DNA of 30,032 bases from assembly GCA_964636575.1 (NCBI GenBank), contig CAZWSE010000039.1, positions 1 through 30,032 on the forward strand, written 5' to 3'. Position 1 is the stretch's first letter, and every line of letters starts with the position of its first letter. Under the pieces are notes generated by a model. It did no database searches, had not been told where the DNA came from, and saw only the letters and a list, made by a program, of their open reading frames with translations. The stretch is from CAZWSE01 sp964636575 (lineage in GTDB: Bacteria > Pseudomonadota > Alphaproteobacteria > Rhodobacterales > Rhodobacteraceae). Positions 7,300 through 15,537 of the stretch are shown here, piece after piece. The position numbers were made by a program, and so were the translations under genes.

Positions 7300-8529
7300 A
7301 TGCGCCGCGTCGTCGTCACAGGTTTGGGGATCGTATCCTCCATCGGAAATAACGCTGAGGAAGTCACCGCCTCCCTTAAGGCAGGCAAAAGCGGGATCAC
7401 ATCCAGCCCTGAAATGATCGAACACGGGTTTCGGTCTCAGGTAGCAGGCACGCTTGATATTGATGTGAAAGAACATGTCGACAAACGGACCCTGCGGTTT
7501 ATGGGCCCTGGATCGGCCTATGCCCATATCGCGATGGGTCAGGCGATTGCAGATGCGGGTCTGGACGAAGACCAAATTGTGAACCCGATGACCGGCCTTA
7601 TTGCCGGATCGGGTGGGCCATCTACGTCTGCCATGCTGGCCGCCCATGAGGTCGTCAAGAACACAGGCGCCACCAAGCGGATTGGCCCGTTTGCAGTTCC
7701 AAAATGTATGTCTTCGACAGTCAGCGCCAATTTGGCGACGGCTTACAAGATCAAGGGCATGAACTTTTCGATCACATCGGCCTGTTCTACATCACTGCAT
7801 TGTATCGGCATGGCCGCGCAGCAAATCGCACTTGGCACACAAGACCGGATGTTTGCGGGTGGCGGCGAAGAGCTGGATTGGACGCTGTCCTGCCTGTTCG
7901 ATGCTATGGGCGCGATGAGCAGCAAGTACAATGATGACCCCACCCGCGCATCCCGCGCCTTTGATGCTGACCGCGACGGGTTCGTCATTTCTGGCGGCGG
8001 GGCGATGGTGGTTCTGGAAGATCTGGAAACCGCCCAAGCCCGTGGCGCCAAAATCTACGCCGAAGTGACCGGCTTTGCGGCAACGTCTGACGGTGCTGAT
8101 ATGGTGGCCCCGTCAGGCGAAGGCGGCGAGCGGGCCATGCGCGGCGCGCTAAAATCCCTGCCCGAAGGTCGCGCGGTCAGTTATATAAACGCCCACGGCA
8201 CCAGCACCCCTGTCGGCGACGTTGGTGAAATCGAAGCCGTCCGCCGGGTTTTCGGCCAAGGCAGCACCCCGCCTGTGAGTTCGACCAAATCCATGACCGG
8301 CCACAGCCAAGGCGCCACGGGCGCTCAAGAGGCGATCTATTGCCTTTTGATGTTGCGCGATGATTTCATCGTGCCCTCGATCAACGTCGAAACGCTCGAC
8401 CCTGCGCTTAATCCTGCTGAAATCGCGACCGAGTTGGTTGAAAGTGCAGGCCTCGACAGTGTGATGACCAACTCTTTCGGGTTCGGCGGCACCAACGGGT
8501 CGATGATTTTGTCAAAGTTCAACGGATAA
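7300..8529 (+). CDS. fabB: 3-oxoacyl-ACP synthase I FabB
   Basis: A 409-residue elongating condensing enzyme. Catalytic Cys162 lies in SACSTSLHC, His299 in NAHGTSTP and His335 in TGHSQGATG, the Cys-His-His set of FabB/FabF enzymes. The protein starts MRRVVVTGLG at the ATG at 7300, where AAGGAG (7287-7292) lies 7 bases upstream. The frame stays open further upstream but no start there has such a signal. FabB elongates the cis-3-decenoyl-ACP made by FabA. fabI follows after 9 bases, so the two are co-transcribed. Confidence 0.96.
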   Translation: MRRVVVTGLGIVSSIGNNAEEVTASLKAGKSGITSSPEMIEHGFRSQVAGTLDIDVKEHVDKRTLRFMGPGSAYAHIAMGQAIADAGLDEDQIVNPMTGLIAGSGGPSTSAMLAAHEVVKNTGATKRIGPFAVPKCMSSTVSANLATAYKIKGMNFSITSACSTSLHCIGMAAQQIALGTQDRMFAGGGEELDWTLSCLFDAMGAMSSKYNDDPTRASRAFDADRDGFVISGGGAMVVLEDLETAQARGAKIYAEVTGFAATSDGADMVAPSGEGGERAMRGALKSLPEGRAVSYINAHGTSTPVGDVGEIEAVRRVFGQGSTPPVSSTKSMTGHSQGATGAQEAIYCLLMLRDDFIVPSINVETLDPALNPAEIATELVESAGLDSVMTNSFGFGGTNGSMILSKFNG

Positions 8530-8538
8530 GGAACCGAA

Positions 8539-9330
8539 ATGTCTGATCTTATGAAGGGACAACGCGGCCTTATCATGGGCGTGGCGAACGAACGCTCCAT
8601 TGCTTGGGGGATCGCCAAAGCGATGGCCGAAGCGGGCGCAGAGCTGGCCTTTACCTACCAAGGCGAGGCCTTTGGCAAACGGTTGGAGCCTTTGGCCGCC
8701 AGTGTCGGGTCTGACTTTATGGTGGACGTCGATGTGACCGATGATGCGTCTTTGGATGCAGCCTTTGACGCTCTTGGCGCCCGCTGGCCCACTATTGATT
8801 TTGTCGTCCATGCCATTGCTTTTTCAGACAAATCCGAACTTACTGGCCGGTTTTTGAACACCAGCCGCGCGAACTTTAAACATTCGATGGATATATCAGC
8901 TTATTCCTTCATCGAAGTCGCGCGCCGCGCCCATCCGATGATGACCGAGAACGGTGGCACCTTGTTGACCCTGACCTATCAAGGGTCGAACCGCGTTGTG
9001 CCTAACTACAACGTCATGGGGGTTGCTAAGGCTGCCTTGGAAAGTGCGACCCGCTATTTGGCCAATGATCTCGGCCCCGAAGGTATCCGCGTGAACGCGA
9101 TCAGCCCTGGCCCTATGAAAACGCTCGCCGGAGCGGCCATTGGTGGTGCGCGCAAGACCTACAAACACACCGACCAGAACGCGCCTATGCGCTCGAACGC
9201 GACGCTTGAGGCTGTGGGCGGCACGGCTGTCTATTTGTGCTCGGAGGCTGGTGCTTGCACCACGGGTGAAGTGATCCGCGTTGATGGCGGGTATCATGTG
9301 CTTGGCATGCCGCAACCGGACCATCTGTAA
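8539..9330 (+). CDS. fabI: Enoyl-ACP reductase FabI (NADH)
   Basis: A 263-residue SDR-type enoyl-ACP reductase that performs the last step of each elongation round. The glycine motif is the FabI-specific GVANERSIAWGIA, and the catalytic Tyr147, Tyr157 and Lys164 match the Tyr-Tyr-x6-Lys arrangement of E. coli FabI. The C terminus GGYHVLGM is also typical. It follows fabB by 9 bases, with AAGGA as ribosome-binding site, and completes an unsaturated fatty acid module with fabA and fabB. Confidence 0.96.
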   Translation: MSDLMKGQRGLIMGVANERSIAWGIAKAMAEAGAELAFTYQGEAFGKRLEPLAASVGSDFMVDVDVTDDASLDAAFDALGARWPTIDFVVHAIAFSDKSELTGRFLNTSRANFKHSMDISAYSFIEVARRAHPMMTENGGTLLTLTYQGSNRVVPNYNVMGVAKAALESATRYLANDLGPEGIRVNAISPGPMKTLAGAAIGGARKTYKHTDQNAPMRSNATLEAVGGTAVYLCSEAGACTTGEVIRVDGGYHVLGMPQPDHL

Positions 9331-9381
9331 CGGGTTAAACACACCATAAATTTGCCATGTTTGGGTGGTATCTCGCCCCTC

Positions 9382-9690
9382 ATGACACAGAATTCTTCTT
9401 ATGACGCGCATGAGCGCGATGCGAAGCGCGGGTTTTTCCGCCCCAAGTATATTGTGCTCGGCACGATGTGTATTTTGGGGTGCGTGATGCTTGCCAAGCC
9501 GGAAGCTTTGAGCTTTTTGCAAACCTCACTCAACGTTGGATTGGCGAAAGCCATGGGCGCTGAAGAGGTCATGGGCTACTCAAACGGTGAAAGCACTGGA
9601 AACACGTTCTCAAGCTTTCAAAAAGAAGACGGATCGTCTGGCGCGTTGCCTTCAAGCAAAGTTCCAGTGCGTCGGTTGATCGGCGACTGA
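9382..9690 (+). CDS. Small hypothetical protein with one membrane anchor
   Basis: A protein of 102 residues that I do not recognise. A basic N-terminal stretch (RDAKRGFFRPK) precedes one hydrophobic segment (YIVLGTMCILGCVMLA, about residues 33-48). The remainder is polar, rich in Ser and Gly, and probably periplasmic. It lies 51 bases after fabI and just before a terminator hairpin, so it is probably the last gene of the fabBI transcript. The start could also be a TTG at 9352. No ribosome-binding site is strong, but codon usage and the clean stop before the terminator support a real gene. Confidence 0.6.
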   Translation: MTQNSSYDAHERDAKRGFFRPKYIVLGTMCILGCVMLAKPEALSFLQTSLNVGLAKAMGAEEVMGYSNGESTGNTFSSFQKEDGSSGALPSSKVPVRRLIGD

Positions 9691-9699
9691 CTGATAAAA

Positions 9700-9729
9700 G
9701 GCGGGCGCTCATCGCCCACCCGTTTTCTT
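9700..9729 (+). terminator. Intrinsic terminator between convergent genes
   Basis: GGGCG (9703-9707) and CGCCC (9713-9717) form a stem around CTCAT. Two more pairs form beyond one mismatch, and the stem is followed by GTTTTCTTC. It ends the fabBI transcript 10 bases after the small membrane-protein gene and just before the convergent FKBP gene. Confidence 0.6.
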
Positions 9730-9739
9730 CAAAGACGTG

Positions 9740-10168
9740 TTAGTTCACCGACACCAGTTCGATATCAAAGGTCAGGTCTTTGCCTGCCAGAGGGTGATTT
9801 GCGTCAAGCGTCACCTCGGTTTCGGTGACCGCAAGAACAGTCACAGGCATGGCCTGCCCGTCAGGTGTTTGCATTTGCAACTGTGTGCCCGGTTCTAGCG
9901 GAATATCCGCCGGAATCCCTTCGCGTGGAACGGCCTGCTGCATTTCGGGATTGATCGGGCCATATGCATCGGCGCTGTCGATCTCAACTTTCTTTTTGTC
10001 GCCCACTGTCATCCCTGGCAAGGCAACATCCAGCCCCGGAATGATCATCCCTGAGCCAACTTCAAATTCAAGCGGATCACGGCCTTCACTGGAATCGAAC
10101 ACCGACCCGTCAGAAAGAGTGCCAGTATAGTGGATACGCACGGTGTCACCCGCTTTGACTTCGGTCAT
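9740..10168 (-). CDS. SlyD/SlpA-type FKBP peptidyl-prolyl isomerase
   Basis: A 142-residue FKBP-type isomerase that speeds cis-trans isomerisation of proline bonds and probably acts as a cytosolic chaperone. The FKBP core is visible as VRIHYTGTLSDGSVFDSS and FEVGSGMIIPGLDVALPGM. The inserted IF domain lies between AYGPINPEM and NHPLAGKDLTFDIELVSV, a sequence common to SlyD-like proteins. The metal-binding histidine-rich tail of E. coli SlyD is absent, so it is closer to the short SlpA-like forms. It is transcribed alone, convergent with fabBI and divergent from the dehalogenase gene. Confidence 0.9.
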   Translation of the reverse strand: MTEVKAGDTVRIHYTGTLSDGSVFDSSEGRDPLEFEVGSGMIIPGLDVALPGMTVGDKKKVEIDSADAYGPINPEMQQAVPREGIPADIPLEPGTQLQMQTPDGQAMPVTVLAVTETEVTLDANHPLAGKDLTFDIELVSVN

Positions 10169-10335
10169 GGAAAGCTCCGGTTTTTGGTAGATGTGAGAAG
10201 GCCGCGTGTCTGCGCAGGTGCTTCGAAAGGATGACGCACTTTATGCCTTAGCGCCCAAGTGTAAACCCCGCGCGCATTCGGCCCTTTTCCCTCAACTTCC
10301 ATCGTGTCACTGTGCATCCAGATTGGGAGGATCGC

Positions 10336-11025
10336 ATGACCATCACCACCTGTGTTTTCGACGCTTATGGAACCCTTTTTGATGTGGCCGCTGCAGCGCG
10401 ACGGGCTGCGTCTGAGCCCGGGCAAGAGGCGTGGGCGGACAAGTGGCCTAAGCTTGCCGAGGACTGGCGTCTGAAGCAATTGCAGTATTCGTGGCTGCGC
10501 GCCGTCACAGGGGCGCATACCAGTTTTTGGGAAGTGACACAGAACGGTCTGGATTGGGCGATGGAGGCTTCAGACCTGCAAGAAGACACCGCTCTGCGCG
10601 AACGCCTGTTGCAGCTGTATTGGGAGCTTGAAGCCTACGGCGAAGTGCCCGACATGCTTGCCGCCCTCAAGGGCGCTGGCTTGAATACTGCCATCTTGTC
10701 TAACGGGTCCAAAGATATGCTGGACGGGGCCGTCAAATCCGCGGGTATCGCGGGTGTCTTGGACGATGTGTTGTCTGTTGACGATGTGGGCATCTTCAAG
10801 CCCGCGCATGTGGTCTATGATTTGGTCGGCAAACGGTTTGATTGTGCGCCCTCTGAAGTTTTGTTCGTCTCTTCCAACGGATGGGACGCTGCTGCGGCTG
10901 CAGGATACGGCTTTACCACGGCATGGGTGAACCGCGCTGGCGATCCGATGGACAGGCTGCCTTGGACCCCGCAGCATGTGTTGTCTGATCTCACCGGAAT
11001 TCCAGCGCACGCCGGCCTTGCCTGA
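10336..11025 (+). CDS. Haloacid dehalogenase, type II (HAD superfamily)
   Basis: A 229-residue HAD-superfamily hydrolase of the L-2-haloacid dehalogenase group. The nucleophile Asp9 is in FDAYGTLFD, the second motif is LSNGS (121-125), Lys155 lies in IFKP, and the SSNGWD motif (179-184) is characteristic of (S)-2-haloacid dehalogenases. Arg45 or Arg55 could be the halide-binding arginine. The family releases halide from 2-haloacids to give 2-hydroxyacids. GGGAGG upstream fixes the start. It opens the long plus-strand operon, and its stop overlaps the next ATG by one base (TGATG). The substrate in this operon is unknown. Confidence 0.87.
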   Translation: MTITTCVFDAYGTLFDVAAAARRAASEPGQEAWADKWPKLAEDWRLKQLQYSWLRAVTGAHTSFWEVTQNGLDWAMEASDLQEDTALRERLLQLYWELEAYGEVPDMLAALKGAGLNTAILSNGSKDMLDGAVKSAGIAGVLDDVLSVDDVGIFKPAHVVYDLVGKRFDCAPSEVLFVSSNGWDAAAAAGYGFTTAWVNRAGDPMDRLPWTPQHVLSDLTGIPAHAGLA

Positions 11026-11849
11026 TGCCTAAGTTCACCACCTCTGACGGGCTGTCTTTGTATTACGAGGACGAGGGCAGTGGCTTGCCGATCTTGTGTC
11101 TTGCCGGTCTGACCCGAACGACCCGAGATTTCGACTATGTGACGCCCCATCTGGCGGGCAACAGACTGATAAAGATGGACTATCGCGGGCGCGGTCAGTC
11201 TGATTTTGCGAGCGACTGGGCCACCTATACCCTGCCCGTCGAATGTCGTGATGTTTTGGAACTGCTGGATCATCTTGATCTGGATGCGGTCGCAATCTTG
11301 GGCACGTCACGCGGTGGACTAAACGCCATGGGACTGGCCTTAGGGCACCCTGATCGTATTCTAGGGGCGGCGTTCAACGATGTTGGGCCGGAACTGGATG
11401 CGCGCGGTTTGGACGCCATTATGGGGTACCTCGGGCGCAATCCTGCGGCCAAAACCCACGCTGAAATGGCGCAGGCGTTGAAGGCGAACATGCCAGGCTT
11501 TGCGAATGTCCCTGATAGCCGCTGGATGGAAGAAGCGGTCAAACATTACGTCGAGAAAGACGGTGGTTTGGCCATTACCTATGACCCCAAATTGCGTGAC
11601 GCTATTGAGGCTGGGCGGACCAGCGAGATGCCAGACCTTTGGCCGTTCTTTGATGCTTTGGCCAGCAAACCTGTTGCCTGCATCCGTGGCGCCAATTCCG
11701 ATTTGCTTTCGGCTGAAACTCTGTCTGAGATGCAAAAGCGCCGCCCCGATATGCATGTGGCTGTTGTGCCGGACCGTGCCCATATTCCGTTTCTGGATGA
11801 ACCCGAAGCTGTCACCGCGCTCACCACTTGGGTGAAGGAGTTTCAATGA
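11025..11849 (+). CDS. Alpha/beta hydrolase
   Basis: A 274-residue alpha/beta-hydrolase-fold enzyme. The nucleophile Ser95 is in the elbow GTSRGG and the catalytic histidine in DRAHIPFLDEP near the C terminus. The MDYRGRGQSD stretch is typical of this superfamily. It resembles the enol-lactonase and haloperoxidase-like branches, but the substrate cannot be told. It is coupled to the dehalogenase before it (TGATG) and to the PLP enzyme after it (ATGA). It is distinct from the two other hydrolases in the same operon. Confidence 0.85.
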   Translation: MPKFTTSDGLSLYYEDEGSGLPILCLAGLTRTTRDFDYVTPHLAGNRLIKMDYRGRGQSDFASDWATYTLPVECRDVLELLDHLDLDAVAILGTSRGGLNAMGLALGHPDRILGAAFNDVGPELDARGLDAIMGYLGRNPAAKTHAEMAQALKANMPGFANVPDSRWMEEAVKHYVEKDGGLAITYDPKLRDAIEAGRTSEMPDLWPFFDALASKPVACIRGANSDLLSAETLSEMQKRRPDMHVAVVPDRAHIPFLDEPEAVTALTTWVKEFQ

Positions 11850-12820
11850 ACTATGAGATGATCAAAGCCGCCGAGGCGCGTATCAAGGGCCACGCAAGAC
11901 GCACGCCATTGCTGTCCTCTCCCTTCCTAGACGAAATCGCAGGCCGACGTGTTTTTGTGAAAGCCGAGTGCTTGCAACACACCGGCAGCTTCAAATTTCG
12001 CGGGGCATGGTCGGCGGTGTCGTCGCTGACAGACAACGCGCTAAAGGCCGGTGTCATTGCATTTTCCAGCGGCAACCATGCGCAAGGCGTTGCTTTGGCC
12101 GCCCGCGCACATGGCACCACGGCTGTGATCATCATGCCTGCCGATGCCCCTGCCATGAAGATCGAGAACACCCGTGATTTAGGAGCTGAGGTCGTGCTCT
12201 ATGATCGCGGCTCAGAAGACCGCGACGCGATCGGAGATAAGCTGTCATCGGAACGCGGCCTGACCTTGATCAAGCCGTTTGATGAGCCGCAGGTGATCGC
12301 CGGCCAAGGCACCACGGGCCTGGAAATCGCTGCCCAAGCCGCTGAACATGGTGTGACCGAGGCCGAGGTCATTGTCTGCTGTGGCGGGGGTGGCCTGACG
12401 TCGGGCATAGCCTTAGCGCTCGAACAAGATGCCCCCAAGATGCGCGTGCGCCCTGCGGAGCCTGAAGGGTTTGATGATGTGGCGCGTTCATTGGCGTCAG
12501 GCAAGATTGAGAGAAATACCAAGCTGTCCGGCGGGCTGTGCGATGCGATCATCACCCCGCAACCCGGCGACATAACATTTCCCATTCTCAAGCGGATGTG
12601 CGGCGCGGGCCTTGTGGTGACAGAAGACGAAGCTTTACGCGCAGTCGCACTTGCCTTTTCGCGGTTGAAGATTGTTGTGGAACCCGGTGGCGCTGTGGCT
12701 TTGGCGGCGGCACTGTTCCACAAAGATGAAATCGAAGGCGAAGCGGTAATCGCGACCGTATCCGGCGGCAACGTCGATGCGGATGTCTTTGCGATGGCCT
12801 TAACCAAATACGGATCCTGA
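11846..12820 (+). CDS. Threonine/serine dehydratase-like PLP enzyme
   Basis: A 324-residue fold-type II PLP enzyme. Lys50 in TGSFKFRGA forms the Schiff base, SSGNHAQGVALAA is the substrate loop and CGGGGLTSG binds the cofactor phosphate. There is no C-terminal ACT domain, so it is not the allosteric IlvA. The length fits catabolic threonine or serine dehydratase, serine racemase, or threo-3-hydroxyaspartate ammonia-lyase; the sequence does not decide between these. The ATG at 11846 overlaps the hydrolase stop by 4 bases. It is an odd companion for pca genes and may supply 2-oxoacids from hydroxy-amino acids. Confidence 0.85.
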   Translation: MNYEMIKAAEARIKGHARRTPLLSSPFLDEIAGRRVFVKAECLQHTGSFKFRGAWSAVSSLTDNALKAGVIAFSSGNHAQGVALAARAHGTTAVIIMPADAPAMKIENTRDLGAEVVLYDRGSEDRDAIGDKLSSERGLTLIKPFDEPQVIAGQGTTGLEIAAQAAEHGVTEAEVIVCCGGGGLTSGIALALEQDAPKMRVRPAEPEGFDDVARSLASGKIERNTKLSGGLCDAIITPQPGDITFPILKRMCGAGLVVTEDEALRAVALAFSRLKIVVEPGGAVALAAALFHKDEIEGEAVIATVSGGNVDADVFAMALTKYGS

Positions 12821-12821
12821 T

Positions 12822-14018
12822 ATGCAGCGTTTCACCATTGCCAGTTTCAACGTCAAAAACCTGATTGGCGCGAACAGCGAATACTATCGGTTTCAATCCT
12901 ACACCCCCGAGGAATACGCTTGGAAGCGCGACTGGATGGCCGATCAGCTTTTGTCGATGGACGCCGATATTGTCTGCTTCCAAGAGGTGTTTGAGGAATC
13001 CGCCCTGCGTGATGTGATTGCAGAGGCTGACGCGCATGGCATTGCGTCAAACGAGGCCAGCGTGCCGGACCGGTCCAAGCGGTATCACCGCAAAGCGATC
13101 TTTCGCAAACTGGCCTATACGCCCTATGCCGATGCGGCCTTAGCCATGGCCCCGAACCTGCATGATGGTGAGCCGGGCCATCGCAGACCGGGGGTGGCTG
13201 TGCTGTCCCGCTTTGGCTTTGCAGAACCGCCCGAGGTGATCCAGAAACTGGACCCGCCTTTGACCGTTGCCTTCCCAGACTTGGGCGGTGGCGATGCAGG
13301 GTCGTTTACGTTGACCAGCCTGTCCCGCCCTATTTTGAAGGTTCGTGTGCCCATCGACGGCCAAGTGGTCACTGTGTTCAACTGCCATTTGAAGTCCAAA
13401 CTGGGGGAGTTTGTCCGTCCCGAAGGTGCCCCCTTTGCCCCAGAGGCCGATCTGACCAAATACGATGCCGTTGGCCGCGCCTTGGGCGGGCTGCGCGCAG
13501 CCCTGCGCCGCATGGCAGAGGCTTGGGTATTACGCCGCGCTGTTCTGGCTGAACTGGACCAAGGCCGCCCTGTCATGGTCTTGGGCGACTTCAACGATGG
13601 CGAACATGCTGTCAGCTCTGAGATCATCAGCGGCGAGCATCCGTTTAAGAACTATTCGTGGATGCTGCGCCACGATGCCGAGACCCCGCGGGATCGGTAT
13701 TCGGATGATCAGAATGTTCAGATCACGGAAGATATCGAAGCTGTCCGGCTGCATTCAGCTGAAAAGCAATTCGTGCGCAAGTCGTTACGAGATATGGTCT
13801 ACACAGCTGCCTTTGGCGGTGTTTTTGAAAGCATCGACCAGATATTCATGTCGAGACATTTCCTTGCCGACTATCCCAAAAGCATCGGCGAGATGGAGTA
13901 TTTTAGCGTGCTGAATGACCACCTGACAGATGGCTCGCACCCCGAAGCACCGTACAACAAACTGGCGTCTGATCATGGTCAGATCATAGCTCACATACGG
14001 ATAGGAGAAGACAGATGA
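12822..14018 (+). CDS. Endonuclease/exonuclease/phosphatase (EEP) family protein
   Basis: A 398-residue protein of the DNase I-like EEP superfamily. Conserved motifs in order are FNVKNL (9-14), CFQEVFE with the metal ligand Glu55, FNCHLKSK, LGDFNDGEH with catalytic Asp and Asn, and SDHGQI with the closing Asp-His pair. Members cut phosphodiester or phosphomonoester bonds in nucleic acids, phospholipids or sugar phosphates. There is no signal peptide, so it acts in the cytoplasm. It begins one base after the PLP enzyme stop, and its stop overlaps pcaD by 4 bases. Its substrate is unknown. Confidence 0.85.
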   Translation: MQRFTIASFNVKNLIGANSEYYRFQSYTPEEYAWKRDWMADQLLSMDADIVCFQEVFEESALRDVIAEADAHGIASNEASVPDRSKRYHRKAIFRKLAYTPYADAALAMAPNLHDGEPGHRRPGVAVLSRFGFAEPPEVIQKLDPPLTVAFPDLGGGDAGSFTLTSLSRPILKVRVPIDGQVVTVFNCHLKSKLGEFVRPEGAPFAPEADLTKYDAVGRALGGLRAALRRMAEAWVLRRAVLAELDQGRPVMVLGDFNDGEHAVSSEIISGEHPFKNYSWMLRHDAETPRDRYSDDQNVQITEDIEAVRLHSAEKQFVRKSLRDMVYTAAFGGVFESIDQIFMSRHFLADYPKSIGEMEYFSVLNDHLTDGSHPEAPYNKLASDHGQIIAHIRIGEDR

Positions 14019-14803
14019 ACATGCTTGATCTCGGCGACGTCCGCCTGCACGTGCGCGAAGATGGTGATCCGGATGGGGCGCCTGTGGTCTTTGCGAACTC
14101 ACTGGGAACAGATTTGCGGTTATGGGATAAAGTTCTACCACTTCTGCCCAAGGGCCTTCGCTTCATCCGCTATGACAAACGCGGGCATGGGCTTTCGACC
14201 TGTCCTGATGCGCCCTATTCGATGGGGTCTTTGGTCAAAGATGCGGAAGGGGTCATGGATCACTTTGGTGTCAAAGATGCCCTCTTTGTGGGTCTGTCCA
14301 TCGGCGGGATGATCGCGCAGGGCTTGGCCGTTAAGCGGATGGATCTGATCCGGTCGATGGTGCTGTCAAACACGGGCGCCAAGATTGGCACAACCGATAT
14401 CTGGGCAGACCGGATCAAGGATGTCGAAACCGGCGGGATCGAATGTCTTGCAGACGCCGTTATGACGCGCTGGTTTTCGGCCAGTTTCCGCGACACGGCC
14501 GAGCTAGAGGCCTGGCGCAATATGCTCGTCCGGCAACCCGATGCTGGCTATGCAGGGTGTTCCGCTGCGATTTCAGGCACTGATTTTTACAGCTCGACCA
14601 GTGGTTTGCGGCTGCCAACCTTGGGGATCGCAGGCACTGAGGATGATTCAACGCCGCCCGACTTGGTCCGTGAAACGGTTGATCTTATCCCCGGGTCGTC
14701 CTTTCATTTGATCCGAGGTGCGGGCCACTTGCCTTGTGTCGAGAACCCGACGGAATACGCTGAAGTTTTGACCAAATTCATGAAAGAAACAGGCCATGTC
14801 TAA
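14015..14803 (+). CDS. pcaD: 3-oxoadipate enol-lactonase PcaD
   Basis: A 262-residue alpha/beta hydrolase. Nucleophile Ser95 lies in VGLSIGGMIAQ, the acid in AGTEDDSTPP and the histidine in GAGHLPCVENP, all typical of PcaD. Other PcaD-like stretches are NSLGTDLRLWD and YDKRGHGLS. The enzyme hydrolyses 3-oxoadipate enol-lactone to 3-oxoadipate in the protocatechuate branch of the beta-ketoadipate pathway. It is coupled to the EEP gene before it. pcaB follows after one intervening hydrolase, but pcaC and pcaHG, which act between and before them, are not in the window. Confidence 0.93.
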   Translation: MNMLDLGDVRLHVREDGDPDGAPVVFANSLGTDLRLWDKVLPLLPKGLRFIRYDKRGHGLSTCPDAPYSMGSLVKDAEGVMDHFGVKDALFVGLSIGGMIAQGLAVKRMDLIRSMVLSNTGAKIGTTDIWADRIKDVETGGIECLADAVMTRWFSASFRDTAELEAWRNMLVRQPDAGYAGCSAAISGTDFYSSTSGLRLPTLGIAGTEDDSTPPDLVRETVDLIPGSSFHLIRGAGHLPCVENPTEYAEVLTKFMKETGHV

Positions 14804-14823
14804 CGCCCGCGCAGTGGTCTATA

Positions 14824-15537
14824 ATGGCTGAGTTCTTATTGGTCCACGGGTCGTGCCACGGGGCATGGTGCTGGCGCGATGTTGTCCCTGCGTTGTCGGC
14901 CCTTGGACACAGTGTTCATGCGATTGATTTGCCAGGTCTTGGGGACGATGTGACGCCAACGCAGGACATAACGCTCGATCTCTATGCGGAAGCAGTCCTA
15001 AGCGCATCTGGTCCCGATACGATCATTGTCGGGCATTCAATGGCTGGTTTTCCAATTGCAGCCGCGGCCGAAGCTGAACCCTCAAACATCGGTCGGCTCG
15101 TGTTCCTCTGTGCCTATGCACCGGTCGACGGGTTGTCTTTGATAGATATGCGCAAGCGCGCGCCGCGACAGCCTTTGCAGGACGTTTTGCGTATCTCGGA
15201 CGATGGGTTGTCGTGGTTCATCGACCCAGCCCATGTTGAGGCCACGTTCTATCATGATTGCCCCGCAGGTACTTTAGAGTTCGCGACCGCAAGGCTACGC
15301 CCGCAAGCGATCAAGCCACAGGCAACGCCCATATCCCTTGGCGAAAACTATGCTAGCGTCGCAAAGTCTTTTATCAGGTGTACCGACGATCAGACCATCC
15401 CGCCGGAGTATCAAGCAACCATGGTCGCCGACTGGCCGCGCGACGATGTGTTCGATTTTACAACCAGCCATTCGCCTTTCTTTGCAGACCCCGAAGGGTT
15501 GGCGCATCTGCTTGATCAAATCGCGAAGGGGTCCTGA
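14824..15537 (+). CDS. Alpha/beta hydrolase of the methylesterase/hydroxynitrile lyase type
   Basis: A 237-residue alpha/beta hydrolase that starts FLLVHGSCHGAWCWRDVVPAL, the pattern of the plant salicylate methylesterase/hydroxynitrile lyase family and its bacterial EstC-like relatives. Ser72 lies in GHSMAG and the histidine in TSHSPFFADPEG near the end. It probably cleaves a small ester. It sits between pcaD and pcaB, 20 bases after the first and overlapping the second by one base. An aromatic ester that yields protocatechuate is therefore a fair guess, but only a guess. The ribosome-binding site is weak. Confidence 0.82.
   Translation: MAEFLLVHGSCHGAWCWRDVVPALSALGHSVHAIDLPGLGDDVTPTQDITLDLYAEAVLSASGPDTIIVGHSMAGFPIAAAAEAEPSNIGRLVFLCAYAPVDGLSLIDMRKRAPRQPLQDVLRISDDGLSWFIDPAHVEATFYHDCPAGTLEFATARLRPQAIKPQATPISLGENYASVAKSFIRCTDDQTIPPEYQATMVADWPRDDVFDFTTSHSPFFADPEGLAHLLDQIAKGS

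Noticed and set aside
14820..14825. TATAAT just before the hydrolase between pcaD and pcaB
   Set aside because: It overlaps the start codon, so the transcript would begin inside the gene, and the -35 region 17 bases upstream (TGTCTA) is poor.
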